Part shown: positions 1 through 10,415 of the stretch, one piece after another | How the letters are laid out: each line of letters starts with the position of its first letter | Position numbering within the stretch: position 1 is the stretch's first letter | Assembly (NCBI GenBank): GCA_024036415.1 | Contig: JAMWET010001668.1 | Span: forward strand, 1 to 64,000 | Source of the DNA: Prochilodus magdalenae | Lineage: Eukaryota > Chordata > Actinopteri > Characiformes > Prochilodontidae | Length of the DNA: 64,000 nt | Direction of reading: 5' to 3' | Notes under the pieces: model-generated | What the model was told of the DNA's origin: nothing | The model's input: only the letters and a program-made list of their open reading frames with translations | Databases searched by the model: none | Program-made: the position numbers and the translations under genes

Positions 1-460
1 ATTAATTGCACATTTGCACCAGTAAGAGGCAGAGTGTGAAGGTTCAGCTTAGCAGGTAAGAGCACAGCTCTGCTCAAAATAATGCAATTCACAAAACATT
101 ATGGGTTGACCCTACCAGAGTTCAAAGAGGACAGACTGCTGTTCGGTGCACGTCTTGCTGGTGCGCATCTGTGACCAAGACAGCAAGTCTTTGTGATGGT
201 ATCAAGAGCCACGGTATCCAGGGTAATGTCAGCCATACCACCAAGCAAGGAACGACCTACCCCACCAGCATCACGTAGTGACCTGGCCACTATCCTGCAA
301 GAAGAATGGCTTAAACTCCCTCTGACCACTGTGCAGGACTCGTATATGTCATTCCCAAGACTAACTGACGCTGTACTGGCCGCAAAAGGAGGCCCTACAC
401 CATACTAATAAATGATTGTGGTCTAAAACCAGGTGTTTCAGTTTCATTGTCCAACCCCTG
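1..460 (+). mobile_element. Internally deleted Tc1/mariner element, left end outside window
   Basis: The sequence to position 240 matches my memory of the 5' part of a common fish Tc1-like element. It covers the leader and the N-terminal helix-turn-helix of the transposase, read as 'GARLAGA' then 'VSRATVSRVMSA'. From about 262 it jumps to the C-terminus ('EEWLKLPLTTVQDSYM', ending 'AAKGGPTPY' with stop near 408). The catalytic core is absent, so the copy is a non-autonomous deletion derivative. The 3' terminal inverted repeat ends at 460 with 'ttgtccaacccctg' and is followed by TA. The 5' inverted repeat is not in the window. Confidence 0.85.
105..408 (+). pseudogene. Tc1-like transposase pseudogene, catalytic domain deleted
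   Basis: The reading frame keeps the DNA-binding helix-turn-helix (about 150-240) and the last 40 or so residues, which are fused in frame at about 255-270. The frame is also disturbed near 165-190, where one reading of 'GARLAGAHL' runs into a stop. No DDE motif remains, so no transposase activity is expected. Any mobility would depend on a related intact transposase. Confidence 0.8.
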
Positions 461-462
461 TA

Positions 463-2720
463 TATAAACAGCAGAACACCCGTGTTTGTATCTATAATGT
501 GGGGGTTAAAGCCCTGACACCCGTCTCTAGACAAGAGCGGATTAATCTGGAATCCCATTTCCACCAGCTTGAGAACGTCAAAAATCCTACAACATGTTGA
601 AATTTTAGTTGTGTTAAAATTAAGGCTTCTTTTCCTGATATTTTGATGTCAAAATTATGGCTTGTTTTTGACTCTTAATGTCTTATTTTCTTCCAATTTT
701 GATGTATTTGATGTAAATATTGCCATTTCTTTTTCAAAACGATGACCATGTTAAAATAAATACTTCTTTTTCACAAGATTATGGCTGATTATTTGAAATG
801 TCATATTTCCACAATTTTAAAAGATATTCATGTAGCACTGGTCTTCATCATCTCATCGCTAGATCATCAAACACATGTGTACCATTGAGTTAGCTGGCTA
901 ATGTTGGAGATAGTCATCACCTTTTAGCATCAGATACCAGGCAAATGGTTCTTTTGCTTCCCCCTAAAATGAGGCAGGCCAGATCAAAGCTGTAGTATGA
1001 AAAGAGGCGGTAGGAGAGGAGAGAAGTCTGAGAACCTGGACTGGAGTTCTTGGTGGTTTCCGCTACAAGCTAGAGGAGCAGACCACCCTTGATGTACAGA
1101 GATATGAGAAATCACTTGGTTTGGAGCATAGTGTTCAGTGAGCCAGGGTCTACTGAATAGAATAATGGAAAATTAGCTGTATCTATGTCAAAGCAGTTTT
1201 AAAAAACCTGACCTGGTATGCGTTTCTTTATTACCGATTTGTCCGTTTGAAATTAACCAGGTCACGGATGTTTCGCCAAAAGTACATTCTGCAATCCATA
1301 TGGCTAAGTCAAGCTCCCTTTGCTATTATTAGCTGTGGTTTGTGCGGTAGGACCAGCAACATAAATACAGTCTATAAAATGACAGTCATTTCTTAGAAAT
1401 ATTGCCTTGTACTGTAGTTTCACAGTTTCACTAATTCTGATATACAGTATTTTACCCCAATAGTTTCAGCATTAACAACCATTAAAATAAAGATTTATTG
1501 TAAATTAACCAGTCTAGTAAACACTATAGTAGCCTAACAGTACGTTGACAACGAAAGCTAAACTGATAGCCTAACCTACAACAACATCATGTCTGTTAGC
1601 TACAGCTACAACTCCTGCTAATTTAATTTAAAGAAATATTTATTCAGATTACAATTATATAGTTTGTTTTAGTAAGAGTAGAGGATATATAGCCAGGACA
1701 TAACAGTTCAGTACATTCTCTTTGTGTATCTGTGTGCTTCTATCTCTTTGCAGGGACCAAATCCTTAGAGGGTAAATAAGCTATGAGCCTATAGTAAGGG
1801 CTGTCCAAAAAGAACACTGCTGTCCAATCCAAAAATGCAGCTGTTATTACAAGTCAGAGGCTGAAAATCTTTTGGTGGCTGATTTTAAGGTTAGGGTTGG
1901 GTACAATTTGCATAAAAAGTGTGAGTGACTTTTGCTGAACATTCAGCAAGTTCAGGTTTGATTCGCTCGCTCTGTGAAGGAGTGAAGGACAAACGGGGAC
2001 AATTACACTTTTCATTATATTGTCCTTCACCGAGGTCACTTCAGTTCAGCGGAGAAAATCAACAGCAGAACTTTTACTGCACACTCAGTGACTTTGTGCA
2101 CCATTTATAATAGACATCAAGGACAACACAGAATACAATGCACACACAAACCACTAACCAAAACGCAACACAAAGAGACACACCTACATGCACTGGCTTG
2201 TTTTTGTGTTCTCACGTGTATCATGTACTTCACTTAGTTTAATAATTAGTGGGGAGCCATCAGGCCATCAGAGAAAGTCTACAGCAGGGGTCAAAAAGAA
2301 AAACCTGAAGAGTGGACAGGGCTGTAATGTACTTCATTAACCTAAACTTTTATAGTGATTTAGAATTAGTCGCATCTGCCTGATTCATTCAAGCGAGGGG
2401 TGTATACAGCATGTCAGAGTTAAGCAAATGATCAAACCAGCAAATGAACTTAAAGAGAATGCAGCTATAATGAAGAATTAGGCTGAGCCCGTCTGCTGTG
2501 TCAGCAGTCTGGACCAGTCAACAGAAAGGCTCTGCCTTACCAGTGCCAGTAACACACAATAAACCAATTCCAAAGAAACATATGGATCCACAGTTAAACC
2601 TCAGTACACTTATTTATGTCTATTAGTATGTACACTACTGCAACCTTGTTTCCACAGCAGTTGGGATGCTGGGTAAAATTGCAATGCTGTGCAATTCATT
2701 TAAATCCTGCATTTACACTT
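463..2720. other. AT-rich stretch with no recognised gene
   Basis: Both strands show only short ORFs with no family resemblance and no convincing splice-bounded exon. A few T-rich simple stretches occur at 600-800. I recognise no repeat family here. Confidence 0.5.
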
Positions 2721-2829
2721 ATCATTAAAAGAATGGTGGCACAAATGGCTGCACCCAGATAGACTCAACCAACCGCAATGAAACTTGGTGGGTGGGTTTG
2801 ACATTGAGACAAGTGAATGAATCGAGTTT

Positions 2830-3235
2830 TACGCTTGGCCGTGCATGTGACCTAAGCAATGGTGGGCCTTACTGATGTTCCTGACTGACTCAACAGTTAT
2901 GATTTTGAGTCACAACCCATGAGTCAACCTGTGCAGGCACCATTGGCACATGGCTGCACAACACAGGACTACATGCATGTGGTTGGTGTAGCTCAGCGGA
3001 TAACACCACTACCTGCCAAGTAGCCACCACCACACGTGGGAGACTGGGGTTTGAATTCCAGACTGGGTGACTATGCTGTGCTACACCAATAAGAGCCCAT
3101 GGGCAAGACTCCTAACACTACACTGGCCCACCTGTAATTTGATTAACCTTGTAAGTCGCTCTGGATAAGAGCGTCAGCTAAATACCGTAAATGCATGCCA
3201 ACAGTTTTGACAATCGCCCTGGAATGTGGAATCTT
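2830..3235 (+). pseudogene. Decayed Tc1-like transposase remnant, split by a SINE
   Basis: The DNA at 2940-2979 and 3191-3230 is continuous in another copy of the same repeat (minus strand, about 8,000-8,200). Read through, it encodes a fragment like 'STIGTWLHNTGLHA', the linker region before the first catalytic Asp of Tc1-like transposases. Stops and indels are frequent. The SINE at 2980-3190 separates the two halves. Confidence 0.55.
2980..3190 (+). mobile_element. tRNA-derived SINE, family A
   Basis: The head 'ggttggtgtagctcagcgga' resembles a tRNA A box, and 'ggtttgaattcc' further on resembles a B box. The 3' tail 'aagtcgctctggataagagc' is a motif shared by many fish SINEs. A 7-bp target duplication, 'atgcatg', lies at 2973-2979 and 3191-3197. 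The uninterrupted sequence is preserved in the related Tc1 remnant at about 8.15 kb, which gives an empty-site comparison. It is a decayed retroposon, not a functional tRNA gene. Confidence 0.85.
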
Positions 3236-3239
3236 TTTA

Positions 3240-4570
3240 GGTAAGATTTCCGTGAATTTGAAAAGCACATGTTTAATTGAATCTGTATGTTTCATGCACA
3301 GTCGTGTTTCTTTTTTTTGTTTACATTGCAAAATCTATTGTGAGATTTACTTGGAAGTAAACTGTAAAAGAAAGAGAAAACAATAAAAAAAGTCTAAAAG
3401 AATTTAGAATACACAGGAGCAATTGTGTACAAACAGGGTCTGCATGAAAAAGCCACAAGGAAACCGTACCTCATAATTATATAAACCCAGATAGATAAGA
3501 CAGAGGCAATTTGGAAAGAAATTCTGTGACCCTATTTAGTAAAACTGGAACTCCTTGGCCACAATCACCAAATGTATACTTGGAGTACACATGTAGTATT
3601 TGATGAAAGGAACACCTTGCCATCTGTAACGCCTGGTAAACAAAGTTACTGTAGTGTCCCTCAACTGGCTTGTGTGACCACAGCCTGTGAGGCTCATGGG
3701 CAGTGGCTGCAGTAGGAGAGACTCTTATACTGTAAATACTTGTTGGGGAGTTGAACATGTGTATAGAGTTGTATGGTTGGAGGTGATCTGCTTGCAATCC
3801 TGGCCGTTTAGACAGCGCTGGGCGGTGAGTTCTCCACTGCTGTAGTGTTCAATAAAAAGCATTTGCCTCTAGCGAAGTTTCCCACACCTTCTTTATGGCT
3901 AAGAACATTTGCAGTATTGTAGATTTGTGTGGCAGCCGTAGCTCACCCACACGCAATATGAAAACGCCAATACGAAAAGTTATATTTTCCAAGCCTCAGT
4001 CTACGTTTACATAAAGCTTAATCAAATTCCAACAAGCTTCAGAAAACTTGGAGCAGATAGAGCGATGCACGAACACTCACTCACACGGTATGAAAGATGC
4101 TGGATGCTTATGAGCCGGGCCATGTGACTCGAAAATACAGTTAATAGCTTCAGAAACAGTGCCTGCTTTAAAGCACGTGTAGGCTGTTTACTTGACTGCA
4201 TGTCTGTTCAGGTGTGTGAGTAGCTGAAGGTCAGGGGAATGGACAGGGCCCACAAGGTGTGAATGGTAGAGTTTATCCTGACCTCCCTCAGCTCCTGGGG
4301 CACCAGAAAACTCCAAAACACACCTGGTATATCATTTCTGTCATATCGTAACTTCTTTTTTTGCTTTTTCACACCATTTAAACACACCAGTTCAACAGAA
4401 ATTGACCAAACTCTATGAAGAGACCATATTTCTAAAACAGCCAGTGATGACGCCTTAAATAAGTCGAGGCTTTCATCCACTATGCTGGAGGAGCACATGG
4501 AACGCTGGCCGGTTGAAGGAACCTCAGATGATAGATCCTATCTCCTATCAGTGCTGAGAGACATCACAGC
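3240..4570. other. No recognised gene
   Basis: The longest open frame is 106 codons on the minus strand (3477-3797). It has no recognisable motif and no neighbouring exon. I see no repeat family. Confidence 0.45.
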
Positions 4571-4579
4571 CCCAGCAAT

Positions 4580-4948
4580 ACCTCTCTTTCCCCCTTATCC
4601 TCTTCCATTCCTACTTTCATTCTATCCTGCTTTATTTTTCTCTCATACCCTCTCTTTTTTCTTTCTTTGTCTCTCCTCTCTTCTCCCTTCTTTCTATTCC
4701 CTCTCTTTTTTGTGTCAACTCTCGTTTTCTCATTCTTTCTTTCACCACCTTTCTTTTCTTCCCTATTAAAACCTTTTGTCTCCTCTCCCCCTTTCTTTCT
4801 TCCATTCTCTCTCCATCATTCACCTTTCTCTTTTTTCTCTGTATTCATCTCTTTTCTCTCTCCCTCCCTTTTTCTGTCTAATCCTTTCTTTTTCACTCTA
4901 TCCTTCTGTCTGTCTTTTTCCTCTGTTTTTCTTTGTCTTACTTTTTAC
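4580..4948 (+). repeat. Long polypyrimidine tract (C/T-rich)
   Basis: About 370 bp are almost entirely C and T on the plus strand, with irregular tcttt, tctcc and ccttt motifs and few purines. The open frames through it are low-complexity Ser/Leu/Phe or Arg/Glu/Lys strings and are not genes. A purine-rich segment follows on the same strand at about 5,005-5,170. Confidence 0.85.
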
Positions 4949-5599
4949 ATATATCATTTTTACCTGTGTCTTTTGTTCTGAATGATGGATGGATGTTTGT
5001 CACAGAAGGAGTGGGTGATCTGAGGAAAGAGAAAGATAGCAGAAAAGGGGCGGGGAGAGAACATGGGAGAAAGTCAAATGGGGTGAAAAGAAAGGGAACG
5101 AAAGGCTCAAGGAGATAGAAGGTGCAAACACGCTGGAGGGACGGGAGAGGAGCCAGAGAGAGTTCAAGCCAGAGCTGATAAGGTTTTGCTGATAAGCTCA
5201 GGACTCTGAGGTGAAGCACTTGGGTCTGTAATGGTGACCAGATCCAGAACAGGAGGTAATAATACATTTGCAGCTTCCATCGGAGTGATAGGAAAAAGGG
5301 ATAACACTCTTTTCTGCAGCTTCCCTCTCAACACTGCCTAGGGATCTCACCATACTACAAGCCTTCATGCCATGTGTTGGCTAGTAATTGGTGTGAAAGG
5401 TTAATATATGTATCCAGTCCAAAGAAGATTGCCATTCAGAAGAATAGTTCCAGAAGTTCTTATCACAGTGCAATTCCTAATTTAGGACGGCTCCCCATAC
5501 ATGATATCCACAGCACGTATCCAGCAATGGACAAAATGCCCAGCAATTGCTGTCAGAAAACATCTCAGGTTCTGCAGTATTGTTTGGAGAAGATGAAAA

Positions 5600-5905
5600 G
5601 ACTATCAATTGTTTTGGCCATTGCTCCTCCTAACTCCGCCCTCTTGTCAGGCCACTCACCTGTCCTTAGTTTGTAGCTCCGCCTCTTCCCAGGTTGTTCC
5701 TTGTTAGTCTTTGTTCATTTATACTCCCTGTTGTCCCCTGTGTTCTTGCTTGGTGTTTTGTCTTCATGTTGGCGGTTTGTCTCCTTGTCTGTTGGTTTTG
5801 TAATCCTGTTCATAGTCACCTCAGTTTGCTGCTTTCTTTGGTTTTGTTTTGTCTTTTTTTGACTTAAATACTTGCACTTACATCCTGCCTCCCTGTCCTA
5901 TCTCC
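5600..5905 (+). mobile_element. Possible LTR-like interspersed repeat
   Basis: A T/G/C-rich stretch with 'gctcctcctaactccgccc', 'tgtcaggccactcacctg' and a long 'ttgtctt/ttgttt' run has the texture of fish Gypsy LTRs. No internal retroelement genes are next to it, and boundaries and target duplication were not found. The call rests on texture only. Confidence 0.3.
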
Positions 5906-5930
5906 ACGTGACCAGTTCACATGGTGGAAT

Positions 5931-6201
5931 ATATCGTCGCTGTCCAAAGAAAAACAAGTATCTCCAAAACTGCAACTTTCCAGGAGAGGCCAAAAACCTC
6001 ATTCCATTTGTATGTTTGTATGTTTGTATGTAAGTCAATGGAACCAGACGTCTTTCCAAGCACTTTTGGGCCTTATCTGTTGGTCCACTTATCATGCAAT
6101 TCTCCCACAGTGTAAACAGCAGCTGCTGTTTTCAAATGATGCATAAAAGTCAAAATGGACAAAAATGGAGATACATGTTTTTCATTGGACAGCGACGATA
6201 T
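5931..6201. mobile_element. MITE with about 35-bp terminal inverted repeats, copy 1
   Basis: The element starts 'atatcgtcgctgtccaaaga' and ends with the inverted complement, '...ttggacagcgacgatat'. It is about 271 bp and has no coding capacity. A second copy with the same ends and similar interior lies at 30,594-30,848. It is a non-autonomous DNA transposon of unidentified superfamily; the target duplication is unclear because the flanks are AT-rich. Confidence 0.8.
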
Positions 6202-7480
6202 TCTTTTGAGCACATAAAAGACAGTAGATATAAAACATGGTAAAACACCGTATGAGTGGTGTATGAAGATGATTATATTAATTAGCCATTCATATCAGCA
6301 CTCCAAAACTGATAAACTGAACTTTATTTGTGTGGGAGAAAATAGGTCCATGATAACTGACCCAAAAATTTACTGGCCAACTGGGAATTCTCCCAACTCT
6401 TACCCACCTCAGTCCTGGTGTCACTGCCAGACGGAAAATGATCCACCACCCATAAATATCCACCTAAGAGTGGCACTGTGCTTTGAAATGGACTATTGAT
6501 GAAGATGGGCTATAATGCAAGATGTGCAGAAGTGACTCTGCATGAGAATGTTACTAGGACTGATGTGCTAACCGCAGTTAGCTTATGGAGTAGAATAAAA
6601 TACAGCTTAAGGCCACAGTCTCAAACCCTGCACCAGCATGCACCTACAAGGAATGTGTTTCTAATAAACTGGACAGGAAGTGTATGGCTATGCTGCTGTG
6701 AAGAATCCAGCCTCGAGCCACACAATGCCCGTAATGCTTGCAGTGATGGGATCAGTGCCAATATCACATCCAATGTTTTGAACCCGCTCCCACATACCCA
6801 CTGTTCAAGCTCTCCCTGACCCTTTCCACTGTTCAGGTGAACAAACACTCCATCTGTGTGACAACAATATGAATTTCCATAACCATTGTAGCATTGAGGC
6901 CGTATTGGAGAGCAGCGTGATTGACAGAGTGAGTGTGTCTGCACATTCTGAGTGATTAGAAACAGGTAAACTGTTGGGCTGATGAATATTCAGTAGCACC
7001 TGTCAGAACCTGGGCTTCTTCTGTGAAAGGCTGTATGTCGAGATCATGGTTTACTCTCTCAGAAGAGCAGTCAGAAACACATTGCGTCTGATAGGGTCCC
7101 TCTGATATGCAGCGTTCAGCTGCTCTTCAGCAATTACCTCCTGGCTAATTACTGCGGCTCCTGCTGCAGTGTTGTTGATGATGATGATGGTGTTGTTGTT
7201 GTTTTTGTTCGTGCGTTGATCTCAGGTGGCGTAATCTGTGTGTTGTTTGAGTATACACTTGAAACCTCGAGGAGAAACACAGGTTTGCTTTATTGTGGAA
7301 TAAATTTCCTCATGTATACTGGGAGAACTTTCAGAAATGACGGCACAAAAATTTCAATCAAATCAAGAAAGTGCTTGAGCCAGCTTATCTGAAAAACAAA
7401 GATACAATCAGTGTAGAAAGAGCACAGTTTTGGGCAGTTGTCCCTTTACTCTGTAGCATTTACACAGCAGATAGAAGTTT
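6202..7480. other. No recognised gene
   Basis: Two overlapping open frames of 107 codons (6496-6819 plus, 6621-6944 minus) show no motif and no splice context. A short 'gatgatgatg/gttgttgtt' simple stretch lies near 7,165-7,205. Confidence 0.45.
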
Positions 7481-7485
7481 TATAA

Positions 7486-7904
7486 TTCACATCCGTGAAG
7501 TGAAACACCCACATACACACTAGGGGGCAGTGAGCACACTTACCCAGAGCAGTAGGCAGCCCTATCCATGGCGCCCGGGGAGCAGTTGGGGGTTAGGTGC
7601 CTTGCTCAAGGGCACCTCAGTCATGACTGTGGTTGGTGTAGCTCAGCGGATAACACCACCACCCCACGTGGGAGACTGGGGTTCGAATCCCAGTATGGGT
7701 GACTATGCTGTGCTACACCAATAAGAGTCCTTGGGCAAGACTCCTAACACTACATTGGCCTACCTGTAATGTGGTTAACCTTGTAAGTCGCTCTGGATAA
7801 GAGCGTCAGCTAAATGCCGTAAATGTACTGTCCGTTCAGGGAATCGAACCGGCAACCCTCCAGTCACAAGGCTGGTTCCCTAACCTCCAGCCCACGACTG
7901 CCCT
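7486..7904 (-). mobile_element. tRNA-derived SINE, family B (minus), interrupted by SINE A
   Basis: Read on the minus strand, the head begins 'gggcagtcgtgggctggagg' (7,904 downwards). It contains a tRNA-like B box, 'ccggttcgattcc', near 7,840. The body is '...ccttgagcaaggcacc...' and '...ctgccccctagtgtg...'. A second, uninterrupted copy at 27,490-27,732 shows what the sequence looked like before a family-A SINE inserted at 7,631-7,826. The body carries a CTCF-like core on the plus strand at 7,517-7,530. Confidence 0.75.
7631..7826 (+). mobile_element. tRNA-derived SINE, family A, nested in SINE B
   Basis: Same family as 2,980-3,190: head 'ggttggtgtagctcagcgga', B box 'gggttcgaatccc', and tail 'aagtcgctctggataagagc'. 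A short duplication, 'actgt', flanks it at 7,626-7,630 and 7,827-7,831. The empty site can be read in the family-B copy near 27,655 ('tcctgtcggttcaggg'). Confidence 0.8.
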
Positions 7905-8275
7905 CACGTGGCAGAAGTGGCCCAAATCTGACCTTTCCTTCATATGGGTGTTCTTTCTGTTCAAGTCTGTGAGGGCAGTGGGTACTGTCAGTGCAATGGC
8001 CTCTACGCACAGATTCGTTGGTCATCTCCACCAGGACACAAGTTGGACTCGTCACTGAGGATGAATCACTGCCATTCTGAATCACTCCATGACAACCTGG
8101 CACGACAACATTGTAGTCCTTGGTGCCATTGACGTGGATGTCGTAACAGTTGGCATGCATGTAATCCTGTGTTGTGCAGCCGTCTGCCAATGGTGCTGGC
8201 ACTCGTGATGGCCACCTGCAATCGTGGCTGTTGGGTCAGTCATGTAAAAGGCCCATCCTTGCTTACATCACATGC
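7905..8275 (-). pseudogene. Tc1-like transposase remnant
   Basis: On the minus strand one frame reads 'LSWSDSEWQ', stop, then 'FILSDESNLCPGGDDQRICA'. The 'SDES' stretch is the environment of the first catalytic Asp in Tc1/mariner transposases. Upstream in the reading direction it reads 'ASTIGRRLHNTGLHA', the same linker as the remnant at 2.9 kb. In-frame stops show it is dead. The third catalytic residue region is not present. Confidence 0.7.
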
Positions 8276-8279
8276 ACGG

Positions 8280-9100
8280 CTGAGTGTAAAACTTGAATCA
8301 TTTGCATGTCTCGTATAGTTAAACGTACCCACCTGTCGGAATGAACTATTTGTGCAAATATGTTTTTGCCAATTACCGTATATGCTACTACACGTGTCAA
8401 AATTGTGCATGTATGTTTGTGTGGTTTTATGTATCACTTGGAGATAAGGGGAAAATTTCGATTAGATTTTTAGATTAGATTCGATTTTTTGCCTATTGCT
8501 TTAAGGGTTAAAGTTATGAGAACAAATCTAATGTGTGTGTGTCTCCAACATCCAAATCAAAAATAATTTATCAGTTTAATTGCAATGAAACCTCAGTGTT
8601 TGGGAGTAAAAATTCAAAAAGCCATTCCACTGGTCTACCAGTCAATTTCCTCTATTTTTCTTTATCATACTTTTTCTTTATCAAGCTAACTAAAAAACAT
8701 AAGACTGGGGACAATGCCCTCCTAATCCTTGAACAATCTGGAAACTACATTTAACAGTTGGGATTTTTTTGTTTGCTATCTAGACACTGTGGCTGCCAAT
8801 AACAATTGATACTGTGATTCCAGACTGCGGAAAATGACATTGAATGGTCTAATACATGCATATTGATCCTGACCTCTACAATTCTGTGCTCTAGTCCATT
8901 CACTCATGCTTCATCACCTGATCTTCCATCCTTACTGGAACTCTTCTATGCTGTTCTCTGCAACAGTGCACCAACACTTACTTACAGTATTTACAAAGTA
9001 TTAATGTAACTACCACATCCCATATATCTACAAACTCCACATGAGTTGCATCTTAGAATACCTTGTATTTCCGCACTTGAAGAACAGCCAGATCTCCATT
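8280..9100. other. No recognised gene
   Basis: AT-rich sequence without open frames over 75 codons that resemble a known protein. No repeat recognised. Confidence 0.4.
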
Positions 9101-9129
9101 TTATAGTATTCTATTACACCTTTATTATT

Positions 9130-10035
9130 ATATTTTTATGTTTGTATATATTGTACTCTGTTGTATTTATTATTATCTATTTTTGATTTATTTTTTTTGT
9201 AACTTCTAAATGTATTGTGTGTCTGTCCAGTATGTGAGCTGTGGTAGCACTTTACTTTACAGATCAGTAATACATAGGTAATGATATAGTAATTATGCTG
9301 TAACAAATTCATCATTAAATACCAATATCCTACTAAATAATACATCAGAAATTGTAGAAATGTTAACAAGACTTTTATGAGATGGGAAAATAATGGTAAT
9401 AAGTTGTACATACCTAAAAATTACCTGCTTATTTTAAGGTTCTTCATGTATAATAAGTGAGTAATTGTAGTGGTAACAAGGGAGTAATGTAATATAAACA
9501 CTATAACACAAACATTATATACACATCTTCTAATTATTAATAAATGAAAATATAGTAATGGTATCAGTATTTACTAGTAAAATGATGAAAAACAGTAACA
9601 AATTTATTTACCTACCTATTATTTTATAGTTCTTAATGAACAATAAGAGAGAATAATAAATGAGTAAATGTATATAATATATATATTGTTAGAGTTATTA
9701 ATCCAGAATGAGTGAAGGAGTTCTGCTGTAATTTCCTGGTATCAGGGCTGTAAAGTACTAATTACTTTGTCTCTGTTTTATTTCTTACCGGGTATGTGTT
9801 TAGATGGTCAGACACAGTGTGAGTTACAGGCAGTAATTACAGTGAAACTACATTGTATTAGAGCTGTATCATAAAAACTCACTTATTTCCAATTTGTTTC
9901 TTACTAAATATAATTTGTTACCATAAAATGACCATATCATTACCTATTTATTAGCGATATTTAAAGTAAAGTGCTACCTAAGCTGCTGTAAGACTTTAAT
10001 TACCCCTTGGATCAATAAAGTGTTATCTTAAACAC
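9130..10035 (+). mobile_element. LINE 3' tail split by a MITE
   Basis: After the MITE (9,243-9,978) the sequence 'ttaattaccccttggatcaa' followed by 'taaagtgttatctta' is the kind of 3' end seen in fish LINEs. The stretch before the MITE (9,130-9,242) would be continuous with it. No reverse-transcriptase sequence is attached, so this is a severely 5'-truncated copy. Confidence 0.45.
9243..9978. mobile_element. MITE with about 50-bp terminal inverted repeats
   Basis: The left end 'ggtagcactttactttacag' and the inverted complement of the right end (9,925-9,978, 'ggtagcactttactttaaat') match, and the match continues into '...aggtaatgatat...'. The interior is AT-rich and non-coding. It sits inside a LINE tail; 'agctg' occurs next to both ends, a possible partial target duplication. 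Confidence 0.75.
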
Positions 10036-10378
10036 ACATTTATATCAGTACACACACAAACTGCATGCGGTATCATAGATACTATATCACTACATTAACC
10101 CGTATAAGTTTTGTGCCTTTAAATAAATAAATGCATATTGTGAACCTTAGTGGTATCTTCCAGTAACTTATTCACTGTAGGAATTCAGAGTGAGACACTT
10201 AATGATTTGCTGATACCGGCTGAAATACAATATGTGAATATGCAGAGTATCGGTGGCTCTTTTTCTACTTGAAGTACTGTGTATTATTACATCATGACAT
10301 TACAGTGACAAATATGATCAAATTCTATAATATATACATATAATATTATATTAAATCACAATATATATATACATATAT

Positions 10379-10415
<37 letters not shown>

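Noticed and set aside
2981..3060. tRNA gene
   Set aside because: The A and B boxes belong to a SINE head. The cloverleaf is not intact, and the sequence recurs with a SINE body and target duplications.
4482..4985. Overlapping Ser/Phe/Leu-rich open frames that could pass for membrane proteins
   Set aside because: They are low-complexity translations of the polypyrimidine tract and have no start context or splice partner.
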